This document shows, piece after piece, positions 39,007 to 52,619 of a stretch of DNA of 64,000 nt (its first letter is position 1; every line of letters begins with the position of its first letter). A program made the position numbers and the translations under genes. The notes beneath the pieces were generated by a model that ran no database searches, had not been told where the DNA came from, and was given only the letters and a program-made list of their open reading frames with translations. Source of the DNA: Dipetalonema caudispina (taxonomy: Eukaryota > Nematoda > Chromadorea > Rhabditida > Onchocercidae); NCBI GenBank assembly GCA_013365325.1, contig JABVXV010000006.1, positions 496,001-560,000 on the forward strand. Direction: 5' to 3'.

Positions 39007-42000
39007 AACCAAAAGATGCTTCCGGAAAAGATCTGAGCCAATTCCTATAAAGAATGAATGACTCGAATTAAGATTAAAATACTCCATAAACAAGAATAAA
39101 TAAGGATGCTATACTTCATGACATTTTCATTTTTGTAATGAAAATGTATAAATAAAAATCATTTGCATCCCATATAATTTATTATTTATAGATTTTATCG
39201 TGGAAATTTTGATAGGTTATTATTTCATAGACAAAAATTGTTGTAAAGGTTTATTTTAATAACAGAAGACTTAATAACAGTAAACGTTACAGCACAATTT
39301 GGTGAAGTTGTGATAAGTTAGAAACGATTTGTTATTAAAGTGACCTCTTGTTCCAATGACTTAAGAAAGATTCGAGGTTTTTCTTGGAAGAGACTTTCTG
39401 TTGAAAGCTTTTTTTTCCAACCTATATATACATATATGGACTGCTAATGACTTACACGTGTTACAATCTTATTAGATACAGGAATGGGCATGTAAACAAG
39501 GTCACGCTAATTTACGATTAATGACAATGAACTTCCACATTGTGCTACTATCATAAATATCCTAAACAAAGATGTCACAATGGTAAACAAGGGTGAGAAC
39601 ATCCTTAACCTTATGATATTCATTTAAAAACAATTTGTAAAATGAATTAGTCCAATGAGGGGTAAACCACAGATCACCACAAATATTTTAACATGAATTA
39701 TTTTAATTTTTCGCAACATTTATTTGAATTTCGCGACAGATTTCTTTGGAAAATTTAATGGATGAGGTGAACGAAATAGGCCTTAAGGCAACTAAAACAT
39801 CTAATCTCATGGAATTGATTTGGCTTATTAGTATGGTGCCTTAGAGCATCAGCTATATAATTTTGTTTTATTTCTTTCGACTTAAAAAAGGAAGGCAAAT
39901 AGTTAGGCATTAAGATTTGAATATTGTTTCATTCTGTACATATCTCTCATATTTGCCAACTTTTTTTTCATCCAATGTGAAAGAAAAATAGCTTTCTGTT
40001 TTCAGATTTTCAGATACTGTCTGAGATTTGAAATATTTAAGTTGCATTACTTTTTTTTAAAATTAGGTTGCTCGAACTTTCAAAAGATTACAAGCTTTTT
40101 TTGCTAAATCGCTTAACCAACCAATGATTCCTCACTTTGCAATGATAATTATGAGTGGTAAAAAAGAAATTTAAAGGTAATATAAATTTATCCTAAAGAA
40201 ATTAATATATTTTATTCTGACAATTTTTTTCCCCTAAAAAATGTCAAAACTGTGATCGTTAATTCAGTGATCGTAATGAATTTGTTTGCAAATAATTGGT
40301 TAGAAAAAGAAGCTATGAGGCATGTTGCATGTTGAGAAGTGTTAATGTTATAGCCAATTTCGCAACGATTTTAAGTTTTTCTTTTTGATGTATTTTCCGA
40401 TTTTTTCAAGAATAATGTAAGATAATTCTAATCTTCTTCTGTTTATTACTTTTATTTCAAAACAGACATGTCTATCTTATTTTCTTTCACAATCCATTCT
40501 TGTCAGGATATGAATACGATTTCCAAAAACTTCCAGAATCTTTTATTCTGAAATTTTACAAGATTTCTTGCCTGATTTTAATTTCAAAAGAAGAACTAAT
40601 ATTCACTTGAGATGTGTTATACACTCCGAAATATTACCGCAGTGAAGATCACATAAATGAGCAGTTTGTTTTCGTAGTCATATAACATCGATGGAATTCC
40701 TTTGAGAATAAATGCGATTCATTTGTTATTATAAGATTAAAATTTGCTATTTTTTAAAAGGTCTTGCATACTTGTTGAATTTCATTCTTATTTACTCCTT
40801 TTTGGTTTCATTTATAGAGATTTGAGAGCAAATTTTGGAGAAATTAAATTATACCGAAAGGTTTAACTGAATTCAAAATTACAAGAAGCATAGTAGATGA
40901 CGCAATAGTAATTTAAAATTTAAATAAATAGAGTTTAAATTATAAATGAGTTTTATTTATGAAATTCAACGAGATCATTTATGTTAACTTCATCAAATTT
41001 ATCCGGGGATTTGAACATCATTAAAGAAGAGTAATTGCTGGAAATTTAAAATAGAATAAGTAGGCTTTCTTTTCTGGTATCAGAAAAGCAGGTGCAAGCA
41101 AGTGCAAAAATATTTTAAGATCAGATGAACGAATGACTTGATATGAGCTGGATTCAGAATTCCGGATGAGGGAACATTTTGTATTATGTACTTTGTTGCT
41201 GATGTATCTGACAAGCTCAATCAAATTTCATTAGTTATAGTAAAACTAGTTTCAAGGGAAGAGTGATTTAATTGGAGTAGAGATATTTTCATGGTACCCC
41301 GATATTACATATCTCGTACCTTACCTTATCATTTTTATCTGGGACTTCAGCGCTTTTCTGTTTTTAACGTTTCATACTTTTCATTAATGATTTCAATAAT
41401 TCATAATTCAAATAATTTAAATTTGAAGTTTTTAATTTTTTCCACATGGTACGTTAAGATGAAAAGTTATTGAGGACAAATCATCAACAGCCCTGATTCC
41501 CGATTATTCCATATTGAAATTATTCAAGTACTGCCAGATTTTGCTAAACTACTTTTGATATTTTTTGCAAGTAAATTTACTCAACTCAAACGATCACAAT
41601 ATATATTTCCAATTCTGCATCATCGAAATTAACTGTTAATAGACGAAAATGAGTGAGTGCACTTTCCAAGATTTCATTGCTCACTTATTTTTCAGTTCCT
41701 GTAAACAAACAAATAATCTGTTTAGTGGCACACTCTTGCAGTCGCATCGATCTGTCCTAGGCCCATCCTTAGGCTTTACTCAATTCATAATTCTCTTATC
41801 ATATACTCCACCAGTTTCGCAATTTCTCCACTCTTCATCTCTTTCATTCAACTATGTCCCATATGTGAAGGCTCAAGTGGTTGATTAAAAAGCAATAGCG
41901 GTTTAATTCTTAAAAATTACCCCTAATTTTACAACCACTACTAGCAGTTTAACCAAAAGCTTTTCTTTACAACAAAGTAGAGAGGTAAACTGTGTAAAAT

Positions 42001-42872
42001 GAAAAGATCATCACTGTTTAATCATTTCCTTCCATTGTTGACACTTAAAATTTTATTCGTACCTTTTTTCTTACATCACAAAAACGACATACTACAATTA
42101 GGTTGCTGCTTAATCGAATAATTACTATCATATTTGCATATGTACTATCACATTTCATATCTTTGTATTACTGCTAAATCATTAGGTTTCCTTATCATTC
42201 ATGTTACTATTACTACAATATCATTGCTAATATCCTTATCATTATTAGCGAAGACCTTATGTTAGCGAGGAAATAAGACGATAGAGTAGTATGACCGGAA
42301 ATGATTATCACTACATAGATTGCAGTGCAGCAAAAAGAAATTATTTTCCGTACACAATCAATCAGTGGACACCCAAATACTGATAAGAGTGATAAGGAAG
42401 ACATATTGTTAGGGGTAAAACTGAGTTATAAAGCATAAAATGCGGATGGTGGGATGAGAGTTGTGTTAAAGCGAAAGCATTGAAATGTACTTTAAAGTGT
42501 AAGACAAATTAACCGTTCGTGAATACTTCACTACTGCTTTGATCCTTTACCATAAACATAGTTCTCTCCCTATCTTCTGGCCTTGCATAGCCTAGACATC
42601 AATAGGCTTCAATAGCATCGAACAATTAAGATAGAGCAGACACATTATAGAACTTTTCCAGTTCGAATTCAAAGTCGAAGCTATTTGATGAGTAATTTCA
42701 AATATGTTTTAAATAGTTTTTCTTTGCTGTTGAAAGCTCTTTATTAGACTATTTCCATCTGCAAATTACAATGAAAGAATGTCCAAAGCATTTCTAATTT
42801 ACAGAAATAACAGCAAAACTAATTTATTTGTATTGCAAACAGAATTGCAACAAATGATAAAATTGATCTATT

Positions 42873-42960
42873 GAAAACATAAAAATTCCGACGTACCTTT
42901 TTGGGAACATAGAAATTCCGATTCATCTTTTGAGGACATAAAAATGCGATTGTCCATTTC
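42873..42960. repeat. Three degenerate tandem copies of a ~29-30-bp unit
   Basis: Units at 42873-42902, 42903-42931 and 42932-42960 share the core (G)ACATA(A/G)AAAT(T/G)CGAT or a close variant, followed by a T-rich end. It is a small minisatellite in the intergenic region upstream of beta-spectrin. Confidence 0.75.
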
Positions 42961-43079
42961 TTAAAAAAATGAGTTTCGATATGATTAATTAATATGATAC
43001 ATTTGAGATATTACTATGCTGATGAATCATTCCTGCTACATTATTTCGATTGCAGTGTTAAACAAATGATTCAAAGAAT

Positions 43080-43132
43080 GGAAATTTTTCTAATATTTAT
43101 TCAAAGGATGAATAAATAGTAGAAAAATTTCC
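43080..43132. repeat. 23-bp near-perfect hairpin, 7-nt loop
   Basis: The left arm 43080-43102 (starts GGAAATTTTTC) and right arm 43110-43132 (ends GAAAAATTTCC) are reverse complements with one mismatch, around AAAGGAT. The stem length is close to that of a small-RNA precursor core, but the loop is short and the stem has few G/C pairs. A miniature transposon or a chance AT-rich palindrome is also possible. Confidence 0.8.
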
Positions 43133-46100
43133 AAACTTTTTCAAATTTCAAATCTCCTCAATTGAACATTCGGTGGAGTAACCTTTAATTAAGCATTATT
43201 AATATCTGCAAAATATTCTCCTCAATGAATACGACTGTTTTAATTTCTCACCATGTTAATTTGTCTTTGGGATATGTAATAAAAGCCAAAGACGTATGAT
43301 CTTCTCGTTAGCTTAATGTCTATCCTTTTAGCTAGCAATAATAGTTTCTTCCCGTTCTATTTCCTCTTCCGTTTTCGGCGAATCATTTTTTAGCATCAAA
43401 ATCTAATTTTCTTTGATTAAATATCTACAACTTGTCATCTTCTTTTATTTTGCAGCATAAAAGCACAGCAAAATTGAATTAAGCTTCATATCTCACAAAT
43501 GTTAATTTATAGACCAATCCATAAATTTAAATATTACTAAATAGATTATTATCTTTGTTCCATGCCGCTACTATAAATTATGAAATGAGTACAGTTTTGT
43601 TGTCTTCTTTAAATAGGCCAAATATTCAGCCGTTCTATTTGCCTTTATGCCAAATAATAGAATTTATGTGTCGCATTATCCCACATATCTTTATAATGAC
43701 AAAGTATTATTTTTATCATTTCGTTTTAATTATAATCATTTTTCTAACAAATCATTCAAATATCGATAATATTTAATTTAATATACTTTAATTGATTTTC
43801 ATTGTACTAATCATTACTTTTACAATGTACTATATAGTATGTGAAGCAGCGATTTCATATGATATATTTTTAAAGCTTAAAAAATTTTAAAAAGGGATGA
43901 AATAGTCTATCAATGAGATAACAGCTTTAGACAAGAAAATTCATGTCTTGTATTCACTGCTCACAGATTTAAGTTTTGAGAATTGAGTTTAAAGAGTAAC
44001 AAAAATTTCTGAACGTCCAATGTATGACAAAATTTAGGACAATGATTTCGTTATAATAAATGAGTTACATTCAGCATTCTGATTGCATATCAATAATGTT
44101 AAGAATATCCAATTGATTCTTTGGCTATTAGTAATATATTTGACTTTTAATGTTCGATCTAATAAACTTGCTTGAACCTTCTCTTTTTTTATCATTTGCA
44201 TAGAAACATGTAAAAAATTTAATGGAAATGAAATTTCCCAATTAGTAAGAAATGTTTATTGCAATTATAAAGTTGCTTAATGACAAAATAGCAAGAAATA
44301 AATTTATGAGGCTAATTGCAAACATATTGAAAATGTGTGATAAAATATGGAATGGCTACAAATAACCTGTTATTGTCTAATGCTTTATGCAAATTAGTCA
44401 CAATGAATTAATGCGTTATTGTCACATTAAACTGAGTCATTTTATTTGCATCCAACTAGCAAAGCTATTTTTAAACTTAGTATACAATGGCTGCCACTAC
44501 ATCGATCTGTCTGTTTGTATAGCAAACAAGAAAATATGTCGTCTGGTCTATATGTACCAATTAATCGATCGGTTGCTACCACTCTATGGACAATTTGGTT
44601 GCCATAGGTTTGGGCATTTGGTCAAGATGGGTTGAATAAAACAGCCAAAACAGCTAGCAGGGTGGAGTCAACGACTGTCACGACTTATGGCCATACCTTT
44701 CTTTCTCTTCAACGTTTTGATCCTATTGCAATCAACTTCTCTCTCTCTGTTCCTCTTCGATACTCTCAGACCAACCGATCGACCATCAACCACTCTATAG
44801 GCAGGCAGATCTATACAGATGGGCAATCCTTTATACCACCAACTGGGCTACTCATTCATTTCGCATTGTTATATTTTAAACAAAACTAAATCGATCTTAT
44901 TCATTTTGATTTACATCAGATCCTGAACTGTGACCCTTTTGCATACCAGATGTCTTACCTTACCATTGCATTTAATATTTTCAAGGGAAAATTTCATTTT
45001 ATACTGTACTGGAGATCTGATTAGAAGGGATTTATCTTTCAAATCCCCGATCCGTTGATCTTCTTTATCCTCCTCATTACACTGTCGTAGAGGCACTACT
45101 ACTTCCATCACACGATGATTTCGAGTTCCCCTTCTATCCCTTCATAGCTCTCAACATATTTTGTATTTATTACCATCATTGACAACCATCTGCTCTTAAA
45201 TAATCCAATAATTACTTCCCTTTCTCATTATCGCTTTCTATCATTATAACACCTGGAACGGTCACTTTCACCTCTGTCCATTCACCCCACCCCAGTTATT
45301 GATTATTAAAAGCGTAACAAACTTCTCTATCAGGTCAAACGAATCGTGCATTAGTTTAGTGGTATTTATAAAGTCTTCAATTTCAATTTTTTTAAAGAAA
45401 ATGGATAAATCTCTTCCACGTCTATCCCCTCGGATGATCTCAACTCAATGATTTCTCCTTTCCTCTCCTGATTGGCTTCGAAAATTTTGTCAGAATTAAA
45501 AATGTGAATGTTTTTTTTCTGACATAATTCATTATCTTCTGTTTATTTGCAGACACAATTTGCAGAATGAAGCTATTTTCAAGTTAGAATTTAATGAAAG
45601 ATTGTCGATTCTCAGCTTAATGAACGAGAAATTCCTGCATTTATTTTAATCCGAAAATTGAAATTTTTTTCTTGTTTAATTCCTTTTGTAAATCACACTT
45701 CCTACTTGACCTGCTAATTTGTAAAGAGACATTTTACATTCCTATCACTTGGGTGATAATCAATACTTAAATACTTGAAGGTATTTTTCGAGACTAATTT
45801 TCTTTGAAAGAAGTTTGAAGAAATATCTTAGTTTGATATAATTAAACATAAATTCAATGAATGGATCATATTTTTATTTTTAGGATAGTAATGAATTCAA
45901 AAGTATCATTTTTAGTTATCTTTCGACTAAAACTTTCAAGAATTGAGAGTTTTGTATTGGTCATCTTTTAACAATAGAAAGGACAAAAAGATAACTTGAA
46001 ATTTAAGATAAAAAAGAGAAAGAACAAAGTGCATTTTAGCAAAAAGTGAGATAAAACTCATCTATGATTTGAAGTAAATCTTATCTCTCTTCAATTCAAT

Positions 46101-49100
46101 TTAAAAGTTTTTTATTAACTATGTTTTGGAAGCAGAAAAAAAGCGTAAAAAGCTGAAATTGGAAAGAAGCAATCGATTTGTTCATATATGTAATGACTAA
46201 TATAAATGGTTTGTTTGTCTTACTCATCCTTATGTTCCCAATGGATACAGCTGTAATCGAAATACTTTTATCCAAAGTTCCATTTGAATTATTTGATTAA
46301 TATTATACTATCACTTCTGGAAATCACTTTCAGCATTGGCAAGTCTTAATCTTCAATAAGTCAGTATGATGATAGGCGAGCCATTTCTGTAATTCGATAT
46401 CTGCAAAATCTGTTCCGATCTCTTTTTCTCGTATATATGTATTAGATTATTTTGTAGTTAGAAATACTGATTGACACTTGGACATCTCAAATGTTTTTAG
46501 GATTCCTCGTATTATCTTCATTTTTGCTTCCTTCTATAATAGATTAATCTGGAAGGCATTTAAAATATTGCTTTTTCCCAATCGACTCTTTCCACCAATT
46601 GTTGAACGTTATCATCGTATCGTTCTAGTTAAAGATAGAGAAAGCAATGATCACATTATAGTAATTATCATCGAGATAATTATATAATGATTGACACAAC
46701 AAATGCTTATCATTATACTGCAGTTATCTTCATTTCTTGAGGAGATTTGTATGGAACAAATCCCCGCCTTCTGCGGTCTTCCTATTTGTTTCTGGTATTT
46801 CATTTCACTTTTTGCGATTATAGATTTTCTTGTTCATTACAAATGCAATACATAGTTTTTCATTTCTCTATGATTAATTCTATTTAATAAATAATGATAA
46901 TACACTTGTGAACGTCACTTGTGAATGAGAAAAGAGCCTAAACCACAGTGGATTATTTATGAGCCAACTACGAATGATATTTACTTGTCTGTGTTTTCAA
47001 GGCTCTTTATGAATCTTCTCAGGGGTTTTCCAATCCCTCCTTCAAGTTCATTGAAATGATATTTCGCATTCAAGAATTTTTCCATCCGATATTCTCATAT
47101 CAACTGATATCAAAAACAAAAGCAGCAGATGAAACCAAATGGGACACAATTATCGTTTGCGCATGATCCTTCCATAGTCTTTTTAAAATTTCAAGTTGAA
47201 ATTTTCTCATAAACGATTTTCCTTCCAGAATTTCTCTCTTTGTTTATTATTTGCCTATGATGTTTAATTATTGCAGAATGCAGTAAAAAAAAGATTAGAA
47301 ATATTGCAGGAAGCAGTAATTGCCGAATTTCATTTCTTTCACTTTTCATCTCTCTTCCGAACGCAGTGTTTTCGAGCTTAAATCTTTTTATGTCTTATTT
47401 TGCAATTTCAATTTTCAATGTTTCGTTTTTTTTTTCTTTTGAAATTAAAAAGGATGAATTTTTATTTGCATTGCAACATGCAGTCACATCTCTTCCATTC
47501 CTTCATCTCATATCCCTCAAAAATGAATGGATAAAGTGTATAATTTATCCTTCCATTATCTTTATTGGAAATTACTCACTTAAATTCACTTCCGGAAATG
47601 AAGCTCAAACCTGTAATACTTCACTGTTATGCATTAAATCATTTTACTCTTAAAGACAAGAAGCCAAATGAATTTATATTTGTCATTGCTTTCAGTCTCT
47701 TTAATATTTAACAGAGATTTCCTTCCCTTTCGGTTGCTAACATTTACGGCTGCCATTTATCGCTACTTTTCCGTCCATGATCCAAATAGGATCATTTTTG
47801 TTGCAGGTATCATTTTGATCGTAAATATTCAGTAAACCAACCCATTTTATTCATTAAAATGTTTTTCATTGACATTATCATTAATATCTATCTGTCTTCT
47901 TTGTTATTTCTTTCCCCTATTCTTTTCTAAACATAAATCTGTGATTTGCTTTATAATTATTGTGTTAATTACCAGTTTCAACTGTTAGTGTCATTTCTTT
48001 TCAATTATTTAATTTCCATTCTATAATGAGAGACATCCAAAAATAGTTGTTGTAAAGAGAAACTATTGCAATAGGAAGTGAACCATATAACATGCGATAA
48101 ATTTGCTGAGTTTTCACGAAGATGAAATTTTTTTTTTTTTTTTAATTGAACTTTTGCAGTTGTTGTCTCATTGAAAGCATTTTTCCAGATTTCGAGAATT
48201 CATTGAAAAATCATTTGGGAAATCATTTTTAGATAGTTAATAGGACAAGGATTTTTGACTATTCAAGACCTTAGATCCTAAACATCTTGTTCGATTGTTA
48301 AAATTTCTTATTGAAATCATTCACTGATAAGCTTTAAACAAGCCAAAAAGACTTAGAGTCATACGCAAGACGTAATCTGAGTAAAAACAAATCAATATTA
48401 GAATGAGTAGTGAGTAATAATTCTAAAAAGGTGTCTTATGTGTCTAGAAATAATTAAGCTTGGAAATAATTATATGTGATCAGCAGATAATTAAATTTTA
48501 TTCTTGGCTTCACAACGACATTATAATGTAATTAGTCAAGAAACATTATGTCATCAATACAATCTTCTCACTATTACTTTTGTCCATAATGTGGAACGGT
48601 TATTGAAAGTAAATATTTGTAAATTTTTCATTTCTTTTATTCTACATGATATGTGAAGGGGAAACTATCTAATTTCTTTTCATTCATCAATAAGATTGAA
48701 AATTTCAATATGATTCATTGCAATTTTTTCTTTCTACATATTTTCTCGAAATATTTAATGAAATGTATTTAACAAAGTTAACAATTTCTGTGCTTCTGAT
48801 AAAATCAGATCGGTGTATTCTTATCTTCTAGCTTCTATCATTTTTCCAAGATTGCTTGCAAAAACTTCCCAAATCCTTAAATACTCTTCCTCATGCTGTT
48901 AAAAGCTCATTTTTTTGTACTGTATGTAACATTTGTTTTGCAATTTCATTTTTTCTGCATTGATTACTATCCAATCCACGCTTGTAATATATCCCTTATC
49001 TTGCTATCAGTAAAATCTTCAATTATCATTACCAATTCATTCATTACTATTCTCATAGATTGATTGACAATCGTCAATTGCTGCTTTACAATTAATTAGT

Positions 49101-50611
49101 TAGAAAGCATCAAATTGCAGCACATCAATCGATGATCCTTCGTTGATTGGAATGTGTTGGTAGAGTACAGCATGTTGTACTTCTTTTCTTCCTGTGCAGT
49201 TATCGTTTCAACAAGGGCTACTCACTTGTCTTCCATTCCTCATATGTCGTCCTCTATCAAGCAAAATGCTTAATCTTAGCTACTTTCTCTCTAGGCATGT
49301 GTCATAGCCTGTGATCGATCCACAATCATTCTTCACTCTCTGAATTATTTTTAGCTGACCATTCAATCACTTCTCTGATAATATTACCCATCGATAACAT
49401 TATGTCTTCTTTCTTACTTCAACATACGATGAGATGAGTCATTCTAATTGAATTGTTGCAGAAATTTTTTCTGCGTACTTCGTCAAAAGCATCCCTTAAT
49501 ACCAGCCAAATTTATCGATTATATCGCACTCTCTATCACACTTAAAAGCCATGTTCATGTGGAGCAAATATACTTGGCCAAATATTCGTGGCTATTGAGA
49601 AATAGGCGCTTCTCTTCCCTTCTCCTATTTCCTCCTTTTTTTCTGCCACTGATTAAAAAATTTCCAAAAAATTGAAAATGCCACTGAACATTTTTAAAAA
49701 GCCAACATCATTGCGCTTCTTTTATCATTTGCTGAATTTCAAAGAATTTCAAAGGCTACAGCACAGCAGTGTTTTCAATCTTTAGCCATAAGTAGTAATA
49801 ATATAATTTTATCATCAAAATGTTTGAAGAATTTGTTTCAAGAATCTCTCAACTTCAGTTTGGCTACAAATTACTACAATTCCAATATTCAATGGGTTTT
49901 TACTTCATCGATGATTAATATCATTTTTACCATCGATTAACTTTTGTCATTGATTGTCGTAGTTAAATGTGTGTTGTAATCATTCTACCATTCATTCCTT
50001 TGGGTAAACACATCGTCTCCATCGATCTCTTGTTAGAACATTTAAATATTGCCTGATTCAACAACCTTTCCTTGATTTTTTTTTAAAAAAAGTGAGAACT
50101 AAGGTTGAACTTTGGACCGGATTTTTGAAAAAAAAAAATTATTTAATGATTGATTTCCATTACCATTACCTCATATCTCATATTTTGTTTTTTCTTATAA
50201 TATTTAATATTCCCAATTACTATTGATTGTTTTAATCTTTCCTATTTATTTTTTCATTTTCATAATAGTTCCTTTTTAATATTTAATGCCTTTTAAGAAT
50301 GTAATAATGAAGTTTAACTCTTCTGCAAATACAAAAAATTGCATTTTATATTTTTTCCATTTTTCATTTGTTAGAGGAAATTTAATTCTATAGCATATCT
50401 ATAGTCAACAATAAAATTATATCACTTATCACTTTTAAAAAGATTCTTTAAATTGTACAAATTTATTTTTCGAATCTAAGAATTTTTGTAAGAACAAAGA
50501 AAGCCATGCGAAAATGTTCGCTTTATCGATAAACTATCACTTATCGTTTCGTTAACAATTGAGTGCAATTTAATATCTTTTTTTATACTTCCACTATACC
50601 ATTTTCATTGG

Positions 50612-50633
50612 TTATAATCTCGTAAGATTATAA
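50612..50633. repeat. Perfect 9-bp inverted repeat, 4-nt loop
   Basis: TTATAATCT (50612-50620) and AGATTATAA (50625-50633) flank CGTA. It is a small palindrome in the region upstream of beta-spectrin with no known role. Confidence 0.6.
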
Positions 50634-52610
50634 ATTATAACTGAATGATATCAATGATAAATGATAAATGTAATCAATGATAGAATACGGAAAGTTTTCT
50701 TTATTTACTAAATTTATCGAAATTCTATTGCTTTATCTTCTAATTTACATCATTTCAAAGAGATTTTAAAAGAAAAATATCTGTGATTTATAGCATTAAA
50801 CTAACATTTAAGTTAGCAGCGCAGATTTAGGATTTGCTATGTTTACAAATCCATAAAGAAAAGAATCTTGCTAAACTATACATTGATCCCTTATTTAAAT
50901 ATCTTAGTTGTACTACCGATTGTTTAGTTTATTTTGCTCTGCTGCAAATATCATCCTTAAATACAATCGTCTTTACGAGATAAGATCAGTTGCTTATTTC
51001 ATTCATTGCTGACATTCGATTTACAGGATGACTTGAAGAATTTACTTTTGTTGTGTTCCTAATTTTCCAATATTTCTCTTTCTTATTCGTTGAAAGATTT
51101 TTTTTTTTTTTTAACGAAGATTTTACATTATCACCTTCAAACTGATATTTCAATGCCCAGTTCGAATTTTAATCATTACATGTTTTCATTGTGAAGATTG
51201 TGATACGATTTTAAAAAAGTGGTTAGATGGGAAGATCAGCCTACCTCAACTTTTACCATTAATTTTCTTCTTACCTACTAATTAATTGTTCATCCTCTTT
51301 TGTTGCATAAATTACTTTCCTCAATATTTCATCAGTAATTTCGCACCTATCTCTTATCCAATCCCTTTTCAACAATTTCTCAACTACTTTCTCCCTGCTC
51401 TTATTGTACCCAATGACACGGTCATTGAATGTTGCAATTTTCCCTTCCTATCCATTCTTCATATATACATATATATAATTGAATTATGCAAACATCTCAT
51501 CAATTTTTTATGTCAAATGAATGAATAACTAACATTACATCTATCTCTCTTCTGAAGTTGTTGGCGTTTATTGTAGAATTTCCCAGTAACAGTGACAAAT
51601 GCGCCATGATGGTTATATGGCGTTTTCATGCTGAACATTGGATCAATAGTGTTAATTGTTTTTGTTAAATTGATAAAATGGAATTAAACAAGAAGGATAC
51701 ACGAACTCAGGCAGTCTTCAATCTTATAGTATGCTGCACTGTTCTTTCTTCTCTATTAAAACATACGGATAAAATAAATTTAATTGTTTTGTTTCCAACA
51801 GCACAGAAAATTTTATCTATTGGAATGTTTACATCAGTTATCTTCACATTTCATTCTTTTTATTCCTCTTTTGCAAGTTTTATAATTAAATTGTTGTTAC
51901 TTAATTCTCTGTTTCATTCTTCACACTCAAATTTCATTCATTTACACAGATCAAATAAATATGCCCATAAAATTAAGCTTACTTTGCATTCCTTTTTCTA
52001 TCAAAGCTATAATAGTATAAAAACACGAACACATATGATGTGAATCTAAATTCACCCAAGTTTTGCTATAAAACTAATTTCATGTTTCAACCGATTAATA
52101 TGAATTTACATGAAATGATTGAATCTTACATTTCCAAACTTTATATATTACTGGATCATCTATACATAATTTATGTGAAGTGAAAAAATGCATGTGTGTT
52201 CATCTATTTGTATGTAAATCTCTACTGAATAAGTCTTCTATCAAATTAGCTTTAAACAATCAACGATTATAATTAATGTGGAAAAGCAGAGGAAGGAATG
52301 ACTTAGTATAGGGTTTGAAATTAAAGATGATACATTAGCTTACTTCTAAGATCTTTTTTATTGTAATATTTATTATACAAACAAAAAGATAGATTTCTAT
52401 ACTTTCATAAAAATTCCAAGCAATATTTTATGAAAACATCTCTTTGAATAGTTGATTTAAAGATATTTGAAAAATTGTTAGTTTCTATGAATAATTTTCA
52501 TTTCATCAGTTGTAGCATCATTTGTAATGCATCAGTTTTGAAACATGAACGTTATGCTTCGTGTAAGTTGAGAAATTATTATTAAGTGTTTCACGTGAGG
52601 ATAACCGGTG

Positions 52611-52616
52611 TTACAG
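52611..52616 (+). promoter_or_regulatory. Splice or trans-splice acceptor just before the spectrin start codon
   Basis: TTACAG ends at 52616, only three bases before the ATG at 52620. So short a leader is typical of nematode exons that receive a trans-spliced leader, or of a 5' UTR split by an intron. It fixes the start choice, because the frame upstream of the acceptor offers no ATG. Confidence 0.5.
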
Positions 52617-52619
52617 GCG

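Larger units (their letters stand above)
39160..52610. other. 13.5-kb region without a supported gene
   Basis: AT-rich DNA between the hydrolase and beta-spectrin genes. Open frames are short (at most 121 codons, 51678-52043), low-complexity and lack splice partners or recognisable domains. It contains a degenerate tandem repeat (42873-42960), a strong hairpin (43080-43132) and smaller palindromes. A stretch around 44480-44880 is slightly less AT-rich but has no convincing coding signal. Distal promoter elements or noncoding 5' exons of the spectrin gene could lie here. I see no tRNA, rRNA or known microRNA. Confidence 0.6.

Noticed and set aside
44387..44889. Two adjacent open frames in a slightly less AT-rich stretch
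   Set aside because: Sequences look random, no recognisable motif, and no splice-site structure.
51678..52043. 121-codon open frame upstream of beta-spectrin
   Set aside because: Composition is Ser/Phe/Leu-rich as expected from AT-rich noncoding DNA. No domain or splice partner, and it is not in phase with the spectrin start.
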